Shown here one piece after another: positions 42,067 to 52,002 of a stretch of DNA of 64,000 nucleotides; the first letter of the stretch is position 1, and the number at the start of each line of letters is the position of its first letter. The translations under genes and the position numbers were made by a program. The DNA is from a virus: IMG/VR virus record IMGVR_UViG_3300021963_006415, positions 1 through 64,000 of that record; one strand, given 5' to 3'. A model generated the notes under the pieces. It had not been told where the DNA came from. It did not search any database and was given only the letters and a program-made list of their open reading frames with translations.

Positions 42067-45000
42067 TTATTGATTTTCTAATTCTAAAATTCTTTCCTCT
42101 AATTGTTCTATTTTTATAAGTAATTCTTTTATAGCAGCTGTATTTAATGCTATTATTGCATTGTAATCTAATGATAATACATCGCTTAAATTATTTATAT
42201 TTCCTACATTTTTTATTAAAAATGGAAATTCATTTTGTACTTCTTGTGCTATGAATCCATATGAATCTCCCTTATCTGTCAATGGTGCAGTTATATCATT
42301 CCACAAAAATGATTTTGGATTTAACTTTTCAATTTTTACTAATGGAGATTCCAAATCTCTTATATTAGTTTTTAATCTTTCATCCGAAGATGATAGAACG
42401 GCAGATGTATATAAAGCTCCATTTATTCTAACATCTCCCAAAAATGCAGCACTATATGCAGTTCCACCTACTGTTGCAACCGGTCCGATTTGAGCAAAAC
42501 CACCGGCTGATGATACAATCATACCATTTACACCAATAGAAGTTTTTTCTTCTGCTGATGTTATATCAATTGTAGGAGAACCTCCGGTGATACCAGTCCA
42601 AGCAAATTGACCAGAAAGTGTTACTGAACCAAATGTGAAAGCAATATATTGAGATGATATTGTTCTCGAAATATCTACAACAGCATAATAAGTTCCACCC
42701 GATGTTAATCCTGAAAATGGTACTGCTGCCGTTCCTGCTGTTATAGCTGGGTGGGTGTATGGTGATGTTGCGGATGATAAATAATCACGTTGAGAGAAAA
42801 CCGTAACTGTTTTTGATGTAACATAAGAACCTCCCGATGTATATATTGTTACGGTAACTGTTTGTAGGGTAAGATTCTGAACACTTCTAAAATTTGCTAA
42901 AGTTTGATTCCATTGTGATTGACCTGGTACCGCAGTTCCCGTATATGGTACATTTACAATAATCGCAGTACCTCCTATTGTGAAGTTTCCAGTTGTGGCT
43001 GATGTACCAAAAGTATTACCTACAGTTTGTTGATAGTTAAAGCTACTAAATAGTGGATTTGCACTTGTATCGGTAGTACTTGGAAATGTCGCTGATGTAG
43101 ATGTGCTATTTGTTGATAAACTATCTTTTGTAATTTTAATTTTTTCAACACCACCACTTGATAATGTTATGTTACCATCGTTATACAATATAGTTTGACT
43201 ATTATTGGATGAAAGGGTTGTAGAACCAATCGTCCAACCACCAATAGTTCCCGATGTTGATTTTAAAACACCCGTTGGAGTTACACTAAATGGTGCGTTA
43301 GCAAATGTTATATTTCCTAAAGAAATTCCGCTTGAATTAGCTATAAAAATACTAGTAGTTCCACTACCAATAGAAATAGTTCCACCATTAAACGTTGAAG
43401 CATTCATAGTTCCGGTGATGGATAATGCACTTCCATTGAAAGTTAATTTATCTCCCAATGAAAATACATCGGTAGAACCGGATGCAAAATAAAATGGGGT
43501 ATCGGTATTATTATAATTTCCTGTACCTACAAATATTTTTTTATTAGTACCATCCAATGTAATACCACCACTACCAACTTTAAATACAGAAGAAATATAT
43601 CCAGCATTACCAGCTATAATTGGCGATGAAATTGATGTTGATGTTATAAACGTACCACTACCACCAACCCAACCACCATTTGCTAATAGGTTTACGGAAG
43701 CACTTGCAACGGCTAAAGCGTTTGAATTTGCAGTAGCAATAGCTGCTGCTTGTGCGGCACTAGCTGCATTTGAACCAGAAGTAACGGCATTATTTGCGGC
43801 AGTTTGAGCAAATAGTTGGGCTGCAGATGCTGATGCCGCAGCATTATTTGCGGCTGTTTGCCCAGCTAATGTAGCTGCTGTTTGAGCTGCTGATGCTGAA
43901 ATAGAACCCGATAAAGCTGCGTTTGAAGCGTATAGTGAGCCAGATGATACTGCGTTTGAGCCAACAGTATTTGCATATGTTTGTGTTGCCGCATCTCCAC
44001 CTGTAACACTAATAGAACCTTTTATTTCTAAATTAGTTCCTGTCCATTTTATATATGAAGTACTTCCATTTACAATACTAAATTTAGAAAGATTACTATC
44101 TCTACCCAAAAATATACCATCATTTGCATATCCTTGCGTTGTTTGGCCAACCGATAAATATGGATTTGTAGTGCCACCGGCAAGTGTGATATTTGCGGAT
44201 GAAACTCCACCACTATTATTAGTACCAATATTTAATGTACTTTGAACAAATGAATCTTCAAATAAACCTATTTTTGCTGCAACAAAGAAATCTTGTGTAC
44301 CTAAGTTTTCCCAACCCGTTTGTGCAGTTTGGTTTGGTGAGCCATCGGCTACGTTTCCTGTTGTGGATGTATGTTGTCTAATTGCTGCATAATAGTTTTC
44401 ATATGGTGCTACACCCGTTGGACTCCAAAGAACCACATCTCTGCGGCCTGTTCCTGCGCCCGTACTAAATTGGTAAGCTCTGTTAGCTTCCCAAACTCCT
44501 GTGAATACAACACCCGGACCTGTTTGACCATCTAATGTAACCGATACCGTATGTGTTTGAGAAACAGTTGCCGATGTACCGGCTGCATTTACATACACTA
44601 CATTGAAAGTCACAATTGTTCCAGCGGTTGTTGTTGGTGTTGTTGGTGTTATTGTTGCACCACTATTAGTACCACCTGATAACGATGTTATTCTAAATGT
44701 TGAATTTGCGTATGGCGATGAATCATCGTATGTGTATGTAGTACCTCCCTCAATTACACTAACAACAAATGAACCAGGCGTTCCATATGTTCCCGTATTA
44801 CTTCTCGTTACAATTTGTGATGCAGGATTTAAGTTTATTACAACCCCACTTTCACCTTGCTTTATTTTTGAAGCTCGTATTGTTATGGTTTGTGTTTGAC
44901 CCGTTGTACCTTCACTATCCGTATGCGTTACAGTCAATGTTACCGATGCTTCATCTGCATTCATTACCGCCGATGTCATTGTAAGTGTATTACTACTTAC

Positions 45001-48000
45001 AATTGGAGCGATTGAAAAGCCAGATGAAGAAGCAATAGCCATAGATGTAAATCTATTAGTTGTACCTTCTAAAGCCGTTATTGTAACGTTAGTAAGTGTG
45101 CCGGTTTGTGTACCAGCTGCATTTGCTGCAACAGTTTGTGATTGTGGAGTTGCTGAAATCGTAACGCTTGGTACTGCTTTTTTAACTTTAGTTAAAGATA
45201 TTGTATCACTTAAAGTTCTACTTTGTCCTTCCGAATCCGTAACTGATGCGGTAATTGCTACACTAGCAGCATTTGTTCCATTTGCTAAAGTTCTTCCTGC
45301 TAAAGTTACTAAACCTGTTGAATTATTTGTAACAATGTTTGCTAAATCAGAGCTACTACCACTCAATAGTATTAATCCTAAATTTGATGTAGAACCATTG
45401 TACGTTTCTGCGATAGTTACAACCGCATTTGCAAAAGAATCAATTTGTTCGCCAGTTGATTTTGCTGAAACAGATTGTGCTTTATTTGTTGTTGATAACG
45501 TTAAAGATGGTGCTGCTGCTTTTGCCTTTGAATACGTTACAACTTTTGTTATATCAGTTGAAGTTCCTCTACCATCTTTATATCTAACAACTAAACTTAA
45601 AGAACCACTATCAGCTGTTAATGATGTAATTCCATAAGTTGCGTCATCCGGCGTTGTATCATTTGGAGTACAATTTGTACCTGTTGCCGAAATTATATCA
45701 AATCTATTATTTGTTGATAATCCTTCTTCTCTTGTAATATCTTCACCACCTACTTTTACACTCACCGAACCACTTGTTGCAACGAATGAACCACTTGCTA
45801 CCCAACCCGTAGAACGTGCTGGCAAAGTTGCGTTTTCGTTTGTTAAATTTACTGATATTTGAGATTCAGCAATAACCGATGATAGTGTAACTTCGTCATT
45901 ATATGCGGTGCCATTTAAATCATATGCTGTAAATGTATATGTTTGTACGCCGGTACTATATTGGTAATTTGAGGATTGCCCAGCTGAAATTGTATAAGAT
46001 GTAACACCATTTCCTTCATAGTTTGGTGCTGATAAAGCAGGAACTCCACTACCGCTTGTTACAGTTATAGTATTTGTTAAACTTCCTAAGTTTAATCTTT
46101 TTGCTAATATTGTTATGGTTTGTGAAGATGGGATAGGCGATAAATCAGTCATTTTATAAAAAAACTGATTTGCATCCGATGTTGCTATTAATCCTTTACC
46201 CTTATCACCTTTTAATACTGCATCAATTGTTACCGATGAAGTAAAATCTCCATCAACAGTATCATATTTAAAATCATAATGGGATTGTCCAAAATCATAA
46301 ACATATCCACTTCCCGAAATTGGTGTTGCACTATATGGATGTGTAGATGAAGTTACAAATAATCTATAAACAGTCGCATTTCCAATACTTTCTATTTCAT
46401 GTAATGGTGGTGGTGTTCCAACTTCAGAGCCTGATGTGATATTAAATCCCTCATCTTCATATGATGGTAAATTTTGTCTTACCAAACGAATATCAATATA
46501 ATCATCGACTATATCCGATTTGTATCTATCATCCGGGTCAAATACAAAGCTATTTTTATCTGCCGTAGCATAAAATAATCTTGCAGGTGCACCTTGGTCT
46601 ATTCTAAAAATTGTAAAGTATCTATTAACATCTTCGCAACTGGCAGTATATGTAATTGCTCCAACAGTTACCCCTAAAGCAGAAGAACCTGTAAAGTTTG
46701 CTAAAGATAATGTTCTTGTATCAACATCGACATAATCTAATGTTCCGGGCTGCGGTGTTACTGTAATCAAATTTCCATTTACATCAACTGATTGTGATTG
46801 GAATGTAACAGAGCCAGTTAAACCTGTTTTTGTAAAATCAATTGTTACGAATTGTGGAAAAACAGATGCTGTTGAAAAGTTAAATGAATTATTAGAAACG
46901 TTTAATTGCAAATCTCTTCTAACATCAACATCATTACCACCACTAAAAGTAAATTCTTCTTCTAATAAAACGGGAACGTAATTGTTATTTATATCGTATA
47001 ACTCAAATTTAAAATCAAATGTTTCATTATTGATTTTAACAGGCACATTTACAGTCAATGTAATTTCATTTGGAGAAAAAGATGATTCTTGTGCCGCTCT
47101 TAAACTTATATCACTAATATGCCATACACCACCCTTTACAACATATACTAAATTACCAACACCATCCGAATCTGGTTTAAAGTTTATTTGTTGTTTATCG
47201 TATTTTCTAAATTGAGTATTTGTTGTTAAATCTCCAATTTTTTTTCCGTAGTTTGTTTCTAATGATGTTGGAGTAAACGCAGAACCACTCATATAAATTT
47301 CAATACCACCAAATGTATCAGCTGCCGCAGATAATAGTGGTGTAAAATCCAATTGATATTCTGTATTCTTTGTGAAGTTTATTGATTCTTTATTATAGAA
47401 CTTAAATAATCCAACCGATGAACTATAATCACTTTGTGGTGTTAATAAAACCGATTTTAAAAGAGTTGTATTATCAACACTAAGATTTACGCCGGTTTCT
47501 ATTGCCGATGATGTCCAAAATGATGATAATATAGCGTTGGTAAATAAACCGGTTCTAACATTTAGTTGATTTGCAAAAGATGATGTTAATAATAACTCAT
47601 TACTTTCTAATTGAACATCTTCTAATAATTGAAAATCTCCTAAATCATTTTTAGAACTCGCATAAACTTTGATTCGGTTTACATCACCACTAAATGTTTC
47701 TAAATCGGTAATATTAATTGTAGCAAATGATGAATTGATTGCTGAATCGGTTAATGTAACAGTTGCATCATATGACATTGTATATGATGCCGATGTAAAT
47801 GCGGTAACCGAATAATAATTTGGTAAAGATGAGCCTGTTATATAATATGGAACATCAACAAACGCTTTTTTGTTTGTTGTAACATCGGTTATAATTGGGG
47901 AGTATGATTTAGCTAATCCGTTTATTTGAATGGTTTCTCTTTCCATTGATTCGGAAAATTGAGATAATCCATTTAAAGATAGTTCGTATCGTGATACTCC

Positions 48001-48600
48001 TTTGAACGTTCTATAATCTTCCCCCGCTGATGGTAATGTTGGTGTACCATTTACTGAACCAGATATTGTTAATCTACTTACGTTTCTATTGTAGATTGGA
48101 AGTATTGATTCGCTTATATCGATTTTAGGTCTACGATAAAATCTTATTTTAGATGTATTTGCTAATATTGGGTTTACATTTATTTGCTTTTCCCATTTAA
48201 CATTATATGTATCTTTCCAATTTTCAGGAACAGGTATTGTAACTCCATTAAAATTATACTCACTTAATTCTCCTAATATTGTTATAGTGCAAGGACCAAA
48301 AGCAGTATCGGGGTATATGTAAACAGCAACAACTTTAGAAGTTCCTTCAAAATATTCAGGAATACCTTCGCCTGGTTCGTGATAAACTATTTTACCTTGC
48401 GAATCTCTGATTTGAATTTTTACAATTGTATCAGAAACCAATTCAGGAGAACCTTGAATAAGGAATGCGTTTTTACCTCCCGTAAAAGTATCGGGTAATT
48501 CTGTTATTTTAAAATATTTACTATTAGGGTCAGTATCGTTTACTAAAACATTAATTGTTTCTAAACTCTCATCAAAAAGGGTTTTCTTTAAAATTGCCAT
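42067..48600 (-). CDS. tail fibre / spike with Ig-like repeats and S74 chaperone
   Basis: A 2177-residue virion protein. Residues about 840-1360 hold Ig-like beta-sandwich repeats of about 110 residues (repeat starts near 1023, 1137 and 1245). A chitin-binding-like GVWEANRAYQFS block follows, then an Ala-rich segment with an 18-residue repeat (QTAANNA). The last about 110 residues are an intramolecular chaperone of the S74 type: SDERLKTNIRD (Ser about 2072, Lys about 2077) marks self-cleavage, followed by FIAQEVQ and a C-terminal coiled coil. It would bind the host surface and trimerise with chaperone help. The glycan cluster follows one base after its stop. Confidence 0.92.
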   Translation of the reverse strand: MAILKKTLFDESLETINVLVNDTDPNSKYFKITELPDTFTGGKNAFLIQGSPELVSDTIVKIQIRDSQGKIVYHEPGEGIPEYFEGTSKVVAVYIYPDTAFGPCTITILGELSEYNFNGVTIPVPENWKDTYNVKWEKQINVNPILANTSKIRFYRRPKIDISESILPIYNRNVSRLTISGSVNGTPTLPSAGEDYRTFKGVSRYELSLNGLSQFSESMERETIQINGLAKSYSPIITDVTTNKKAFVDVPYYITGSSLPNYYSVTAFTSASYTMSYDATVTLTDSAINSSFATINITDLETFSGDVNRIKVYASSKNDLGDFQLLEDVQLESNELLLTSSFANQLNVRTGLFTNAILSSFWTSSAIETGVNLSVDNTTLLKSVLLTPQSDYSSSVGLFKFYNKESINFTKNTEYQLDFTPLLSAAADTFGGIEIYMSGSAFTPTSLETNYGKKIGDLTTNTQFRKYDKQQINFKPDSDGVGNLVYVVKGGVWHISDISLRAAQESSFSPNEITLTVNVPVKINNETFDFKFELYDINNNYVPVLLEEEFTFSGGNDVDVRRDLQLNVSNNSFNFSTASVFPQFVTIDFTKTGLTGSVTFQSQSVDVNGNLITVTPQPGTLDYVDVDTRTLSLANFTGSSALGVTVGAITYTASCEDVNRYFTIFRIDQGAPARLFYATADKNSFVFDPDDRYKSDIVDDYIDIRLVRQNLPSYEDEGFNITSGSEVGTPPPLHEIESIGNATVYRLFVTSSTHPYSATPISGSGYVYDFGQSHYDFKYDTVDGDFTSSVTIDAVLKGDKGKGLIATSDANQFFYKMTDLSPIPSSQTITILAKRLNLGSLTNTITVTSGSGVPALSAPNYEGNGVTSYTISAGQSSNYQYSTGVQTYTFTAYDLNGTAYNDEVTLSSVIAESQISVNLTNENATLPARSTGWVASGSFVATSGSVSVKVGGEDITREEGLSTNNRFDIISATGTNCTPNDTTPDDATYGITSLTADSGSLSLVVRYKDGRGTSTDITKVVTYSKAKAAAPSLTLSTTNKAQSVSAKSTGEQIDSFANAVVTIAETYNGSTSNLGLILLSGSSSDLANIVTNNSTGLVTLAGRTLANGTNAASVAITASVTDSEGQSRTLSDTISLTKVKKAVPSVTISATPQSQTVAANAAGTQTGTLTNVTITALEGTTNRFTSMAIASSSGFSIAPIVSSNTLTMTSAVMNADEASVTLTVTHTDSEGTTGQTQTITIRASKIKQGESGVVINLNPASQIVTRSNTGTYGTPGSFVVSVIEGGTTYTYDDSSPYANSTFRITSLSGGTNSGATITPTTPTTTAGTIVTFNVVYVNAAGTSATVSQTHTVSVTLDGQTGPGVVFTGVWEANRAYQFSTGAGTGRRDVVLWSPTGVAPYENYYAAIRQHTSTTGNVADGSPNQTAQTGWENLGTQDFFVAAKIGLFEDSFVQSTLNIGTNNSGGVSSANITLAGGTTNPYLSVGQTTQGYANDGIFLGRDSNLSKFSIVNGSTSYIKWTGTNLEIKGSISVTGGDAATQTYANTVGSNAVSSGSLYASNAALSGSISASAAQTAATLAGQTAANNAAASASAAQLFAQTAANNAVTSGSNAASAAQAAAIATANSNALAVASASVNLLANGGWVGGSGTFITSTSISSPIIAGNAGYISSVFKVGSGGITLDGTNKKIFVGTGNYNNTDTPFYFASGSTDVFSLGDKLTFNGSALSITGTMNASTFNGGTISIGSGTTSIFIANSSGISLGNITFANAPFSVTPTGVLKSTSGTIGGWTIGSTTLSSNNSQTILYNDGNITLSSGGVEKIKITKDSLSTNSTSTSATFPSTTDTSANPLFSSFNYQQTVGNTFGTSATTGNFTIGGTAIIVNVPYTGTAVPGQSQWNQTLANFRSVQNLTLQTVTVTIYTSGGSYVTSKTVTVFSQRDYLSSATSPYTHPAITAGTAAVPFSGLTSGGTYYAVVDISRTISSQYIAFTFGSVTLSGQFAWTGITGGSPTIDITSAEEKTSIGVNGMIVSSAGGFAQIGPVATVGGTAYSAAFLGDVRINGALYTSAVLSSSDERLKTNIRDLESPLVKIEKLNPKSFLWNDITAPLTDKGDSYGFIAQEVQNEFPFLIKNVGNINNLSDVLSLDYNAIIALNTAAIKELLIKIEQLEERILELENQ
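43787..43854 (-). repeat. 54-base tandem repeat in the Ala-rich fibre segment
   Basis: A 14-base core (43787-43800) recurs identically at 43841-43854, a 54-base or 18-codon period. At protein level it gives two QTAANNA units in an Ala/Ser-rich coiled coil of the fibre shaft. Longer variants of the Ala-rich unit extend on both sides with less identity. Confidence 0.7.
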
Positions 48601-48698
48601 TGTATCTTTTTGGGGTTACAAAGATAAATATTTCAAAAAAAATATTATCTTCATATTTATATAAAGAAAACTAATAAAAACTAAAGAAATATAAAGTT
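48601..48698. promoter_or_regulatory. divergent intergenic region with inverted repeat
   Basis: A 98-base gap between the minus-strand fibre gene and the plus-strand ribbon-helix-helix-like gene. It holds an imperfect inverted repeat: AAGATAAATATT (48621-48632) and AATATTATCTT (48641-48651), symmetrical except for one extra base. On the minus strand TATCTTTG (48619-48626) resembles the -7 element TAnnTTTG of Bacteroidota promoters; no matching -33 TTTG at the usual distance was found. The repeat could be an operator for the adjacent DNA-binding protein. Confidence 0.5.
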
Positions 48699-48878
48699 AT
48701 GAAATACGCAATGTTACAAATAAAAAAAGAAACCCACGAACTTCTCAAACAATATTGTGAAGAACATGGGTTTAAGATGGGAAGTTTAGTTGAAAATTTA
48801 ATTAAGAAACACGTTGGTGTTACTAAACCTCAAGCGAGTGTGTTAAGAGCTGATAAGGTTAAAAATCAATCTTACTAA
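48699..48878 (+). CDS. ribbon-helix-helix-like DNA-binding protein
   Basis: A 59-residue protein and the only plus-strand gene in the window. It reads MKYAMLQIKKETHELLKQYC, then EEHGFKMGSLVENLIKKHV and a basic tail ending KVKNQSY. The order is one beta strand (YAMLQIKK), helix A (ETHELLKQYCEEHG), turn and helix B (KMGSLVENLIKKHV), the layout of Arc/CopG/MetJ ribbon-helix-helix repressors; such dimers bind inverted repeats with the strand. It faces away from the fibre gene and its end overlaps the end of the Mre11-Rad50 gene by 20 bases. Autoregulation and control of the fibre-glycan operon are inferred. Confidence 0.75.
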   Translation: MKYAMLQIKKETHELLKQYCEEHGFKMGSLVENLIKKHVGVTKPQASVLRADKVKNQSY

Positions 48879-51800
48879 ATCCATCTATCTTTTTTATCTC
48901 TATCAATCCATCTACGATATCTCTCATTTGTTCTAAGTGAGAAATCATCCATATAAAATCGAATTGAGTTTTTAAATATTGCATCATCATAAATAATGAT
49001 GATAAGTTATTTGCATCCAACGTACCAAATCCCTCATCAATTACTAAGAAGTTAGGACGGGGCAGGTTACATATGTTAATCAGAGCTACTCTAATAGCCA
49101 AACCACTTACAAACTTCTCCATACCACTACACATTTCTAATGGCCATTCTTGGTCTTCGTAAACAATTTTTGCGTTAATAGATTTACCATCTATATCCAT
49201 TACGATACTAAAATCTACAACCTGCGCAAGTATATTATTGATTTCATTTTCAATAACAGGCATTGCTTTGGAAATGAGTTCGTATGGTACACCATCTCTC
49301 TTTACAGAATCGATATAATAGGTGTATAGGCGACTCTTTTCTTCCAATTCCTTAACTTCATCCATCTTATCCTTTACATTGTCTATAAACGATTGTATTT
49401 GAGTAATAGAGCTATTCAAATCAGATATTTGTTTGTTAAGCGATTTTACTTCGGATTCTATTTCACCTTTGGTTTTATTTAAACCTTCAATAACAGATTC
49501 TATTTGTTTATTACGTTTAATCGTATCTTCATTATCGTGATACTTTTGGATATCTGAATTTACTTGCTCCAATTGAGTGTCATACAATTGTTTTTGAGTT
49601 TCAAATCCATTTAATTCGGCAATTGTTTTTTCTTTAATTACAATTGCTTTCTGATATTTAGATTTTAACTCAACCAAATAATCCCATTGTTCTTCTACAT
49701 CCGCAATATAAGATGCCTGTTGAATTAGTGATTGGTGTTTGTTTCCTAATTCAGTTAATTTATCTTCTTGCTCTTCTACTTTAGATTTTGTTTCTAACGC
49801 ATCTTTTACGAATACGTTATTCATACAAAACTTACAGTTTGGGTCATATTCGTGTTGTTCCAAATGTGAAAGTTTTTCTCTATTGGATTCTAAAGATTGT
49901 TCTAATAACTGAATTTGATGTTCAGTTTCATTTATCTCACTTTTATACTCATCCCATTCCTTCTTAGCATCTTCGATTGGTTTACCATTAATAGTTTTGT
50001 GTTCTTCAATCGATTGTGATATTTCGGAAATACTTTGTGTGTATTCATCTAATTTTGCTTTCTTATTTTTTTCTTCTGAAAGAACATGTAGAATATCAAA
50101 TCCAATTTGATTCTTTTTCTTTTCCAATTTATCTAAATCTAAATTTGCATCTACTGGCACCAACTCTTTTGTTAATCCCAATATTCTATTAGATAAATCT
50201 TCTACATCATTTGCTTTTGTTTCTAATTCCTTTTCTTTTGCTCTTAATTCTGATTTCTTTGTTTGCTTTTCTAAACCCTTTTCAGCCAACTCTGTCGTAA
50301 AGTCGGTTTTCTTAAAATTTTTGATAAGTACTGCTACTTCCTTAATATCCTCACTTGCAGTTTCATACAATTTATCGAATATATCTAACCCCATAAATTG
50401 TGCCAATAAATCCTTACGTTCACTTTGTGATTTATCAATGAATAGTGCATTGTTACCTTGCAAACTCAATGCAGTTAATACGAAATCTTCGTACTTACCA
50501 ACGTATTGTTCAATTACTGCGTTTGTATCTCTTCTCTCCGTTCCGTTTAGAGATGTGATTGTACCACCTTCATCTTTCCAAAATTGTACATCTACTTTAA
50601 CGTTCTTTCCTTTGTTAATCGTTTTAGCAGTTCTACTAATATGAAAATCTATTCCATTTACTTGGAAGTGTAAGTTACATTCGAAATCCTTTTTACGATT
50701 GTTCATAATGTGAGTAGCCTTAAATGCTCTACTACACTTATCAAACAAACAAAAGGAGATTGCATCAAATAGGGATGATTTACCACTAGCGTTTGGTGCG
50801 AATAATCCCATTAATCCTCCTACTTTTGCGAAATCTATTTTATTATTTTCACCATAGGAGAACATATTACTGAATGTAAACTTTATAGGTTTCCAATGTA
50901 TGTTCCTATGTACTTCTTCTTGCGTTATTCTGCTATTGATATCTCTATTGATTGCTTCTAAACCATCTAAATCCGCAGTGGTTGTAAATGGCATCATTCT
51001 TTGAACATAATCCTTTATCAATGTGTTTTGATAGTTGATATCGGATATATCTTCAAAATCTAATTTGTTTAATCTATTACCTGTCTTTTGTTTTGAGAAT
51101 GAATCAGTTCTGATAATTGTAAAATCATCAACACCATATCTCATTTTGATTTCGGTAATTACTTTCTTTGTATCGGCAGTATCAGTATTTGATAAACGAA
51201 CTCTCAATCGAGGGAACTTTGGCATATCCGTTACAACTGGTACTACACCATTATCTACATCCAATGTATAATATCCATAATCATTTGGAATATCTATTGC
51301 TTCGTATTTTAAAGATGCAACATCCCAAATAAGGAATCCGTGTCCGTTTAAACTCTCACCAAAGTTTTGTTGTACCAATGAACCGGCGTAAACTACTTTA
51401 CATCCGCTTGGAGAAATCATAGTTTGTCTTTTATGAATATCACCTAATAAGGCTAAATCATAACCATCAAACATATCCGTTGTAAAATGTCTACTACTTA
51501 CTACATACCCCACGTCTGTCATTGAATTATCAACTGGTCCGTGAAATAATGCAATCTTTTTGTTTCCAAATAGTGTTTCTGCTTTTGGCCAATTATCTTT
51601 TTTATCAAAGATACTGAATACAGCAAAATCAACCCCACCTAACGAATATACTTGCGTATCTTTAAGATAGTGAAAATTTGGTAGGTTTAAAGCCTCTACG
51701 ATTGGAGTAAGTACATCCAAACGGTCAGAGTTGTTCATATTACAATCGTGATTACCTGCAATCAAAATTGTTTCACAATGTTTAGAGCATTCGGTAAATA

Positions 51801-52002
51801 ACCAACTAATCTCTTTCACCAATTCCGGTGACATTTCCAATTTAGCATGTGCAATATCACCTGCTAAATAAATGATTGAATCTTCCGTACCTCTTTTACG
51901 GATTTCTTCAAACATCTTTTCAAACACTGCTCTATACTCTTTGTGCCTTTGTACGTTACGAATATGAATATCCGCAATATGGTAAATTCTTTTTAAACTC
52001 AT
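48859..52002 (-). CDS. single-chain Mre11-Rad50 (SbcD-SbcC; T4 gp47-gp46) fusion
   Basis: A 1047-residue recombination nuclease. The N-terminal part is an Mre11/SbcD-type phosphoesterase: DIHIRN (11-16), AGDIAH (47-52), AGNHDC (82-87) and ALLGDIHKRQ. From about 370 a Rad50/SbcC ATPase follows: Walker A APNASGKSS near 405, a long coiled coil with zinc-hook CKFC near 723, signature CSGMEKF near 957 and Walker B FLVIDEGFG near 984. T4 encodes these as separate genes 47 and 46. It would resect DNA ends for recombination-dependent replication. The ATG overlaps the primase stop as ATGA. Confidence 0.93.
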   Translation of the reverse strand: MSLKRIYHIADIHIRNVQRHKEYRAVFEKMFEEIRKRGTEDSIIYLAGDIAHAKLEMSPELVKEISWLFTECSKHCETILIAGNHDCNMNNSDRLDVLTPIVEALNLPNFHYLKDTQVYSLGGVDFAVFSIFDKKDNWPKAETLFGNKKIALFHGPVDNSMTDVGYVVSSRHFTTDMFDGYDLALLGDIHKRQTMISPSGCKVVYAGSLVQQNFGESLNGHGFLIWDVASLKYEAIDIPNDYGYYTLDVDNGVVPVVTDMPKFPRLRVRLSNTDTADTKKVITEIKMRYGVDDFTIIRTDSFSKQKTGNRLNKLDFEDISDINYQNTLIKDYVQRMMPFTTTADLDGLEAINRDINSRITQEEVHRNIHWKPIKFTFSNMFSYGENNKIDFAKVGGLMGLFAPNASGKSSLFDAISFCLFDKCSRAFKATHIMNNRKKDFECNLHFQVNGIDFHISRTAKTINKGKNVKVDVQFWKDEGGTITSLNGTERRDTNAVIEQYVGKYEDFVLTALSLQGNNALFIDKSQSERKDLLAQFMGLDIFDKLYETASEDIKEVAVLIKNFKKTDFTTELAEKGLEKQTKKSELRAKEKELETKANDVEDLSNRILGLTKELVPVDANLDLDKLEKKKNQIGFDILHVLSEEKNKKAKLDEYTQSISEISQSIEEHKTINGKPIEDAKKEWDEYKSEINETEHQIQLLEQSLESNREKLSHLEQHEYDPNCKFCMNNVFVKDALETKSKVEEQEDKLTELGNKHQSLIQQASYIADVEEQWDYLVELKSKYQKAIVIKEKTIAELNGFETQKQLYDTQLEQVNSDIQKYHDNEDTIKRNKQIESVIEGLNKTKGEIESEVKSLNKQISDLNSSITQIQSFIDNVKDKMDEVKELEEKSRLYTYYIDSVKRDGVPYELISKAMPVIENEINNILAQVVDFSIVMDIDGKSINAKIVYEDQEWPLEMCSGMEKFVSGLAIRVALINICNLPRPNFLVIDEGFGTLDANNLSSLFMMMQYLKTQFDFIWMISHLEQMRDIVDGLIEIKKIDGFSKIDF

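Noticed and set aside
43700-43980. Possible CRISPR-like or tandem DNA repeat array
   Set aside because: The repetition is the in-frame Ala-rich segment of the fibre with 18-residue periodicity and degenerate codons; no spacer-repeat structure.
45098-45637. Plus-strand open frame of 179 codons inside the fibre gene
   Set aside because: It lies wholly opposite the Ig-repeat part of a clearly coding minus-strand gene, and its low-complexity Val/Pro/Ala sequence reflects the reverse of Thr/Ala-rich codons.
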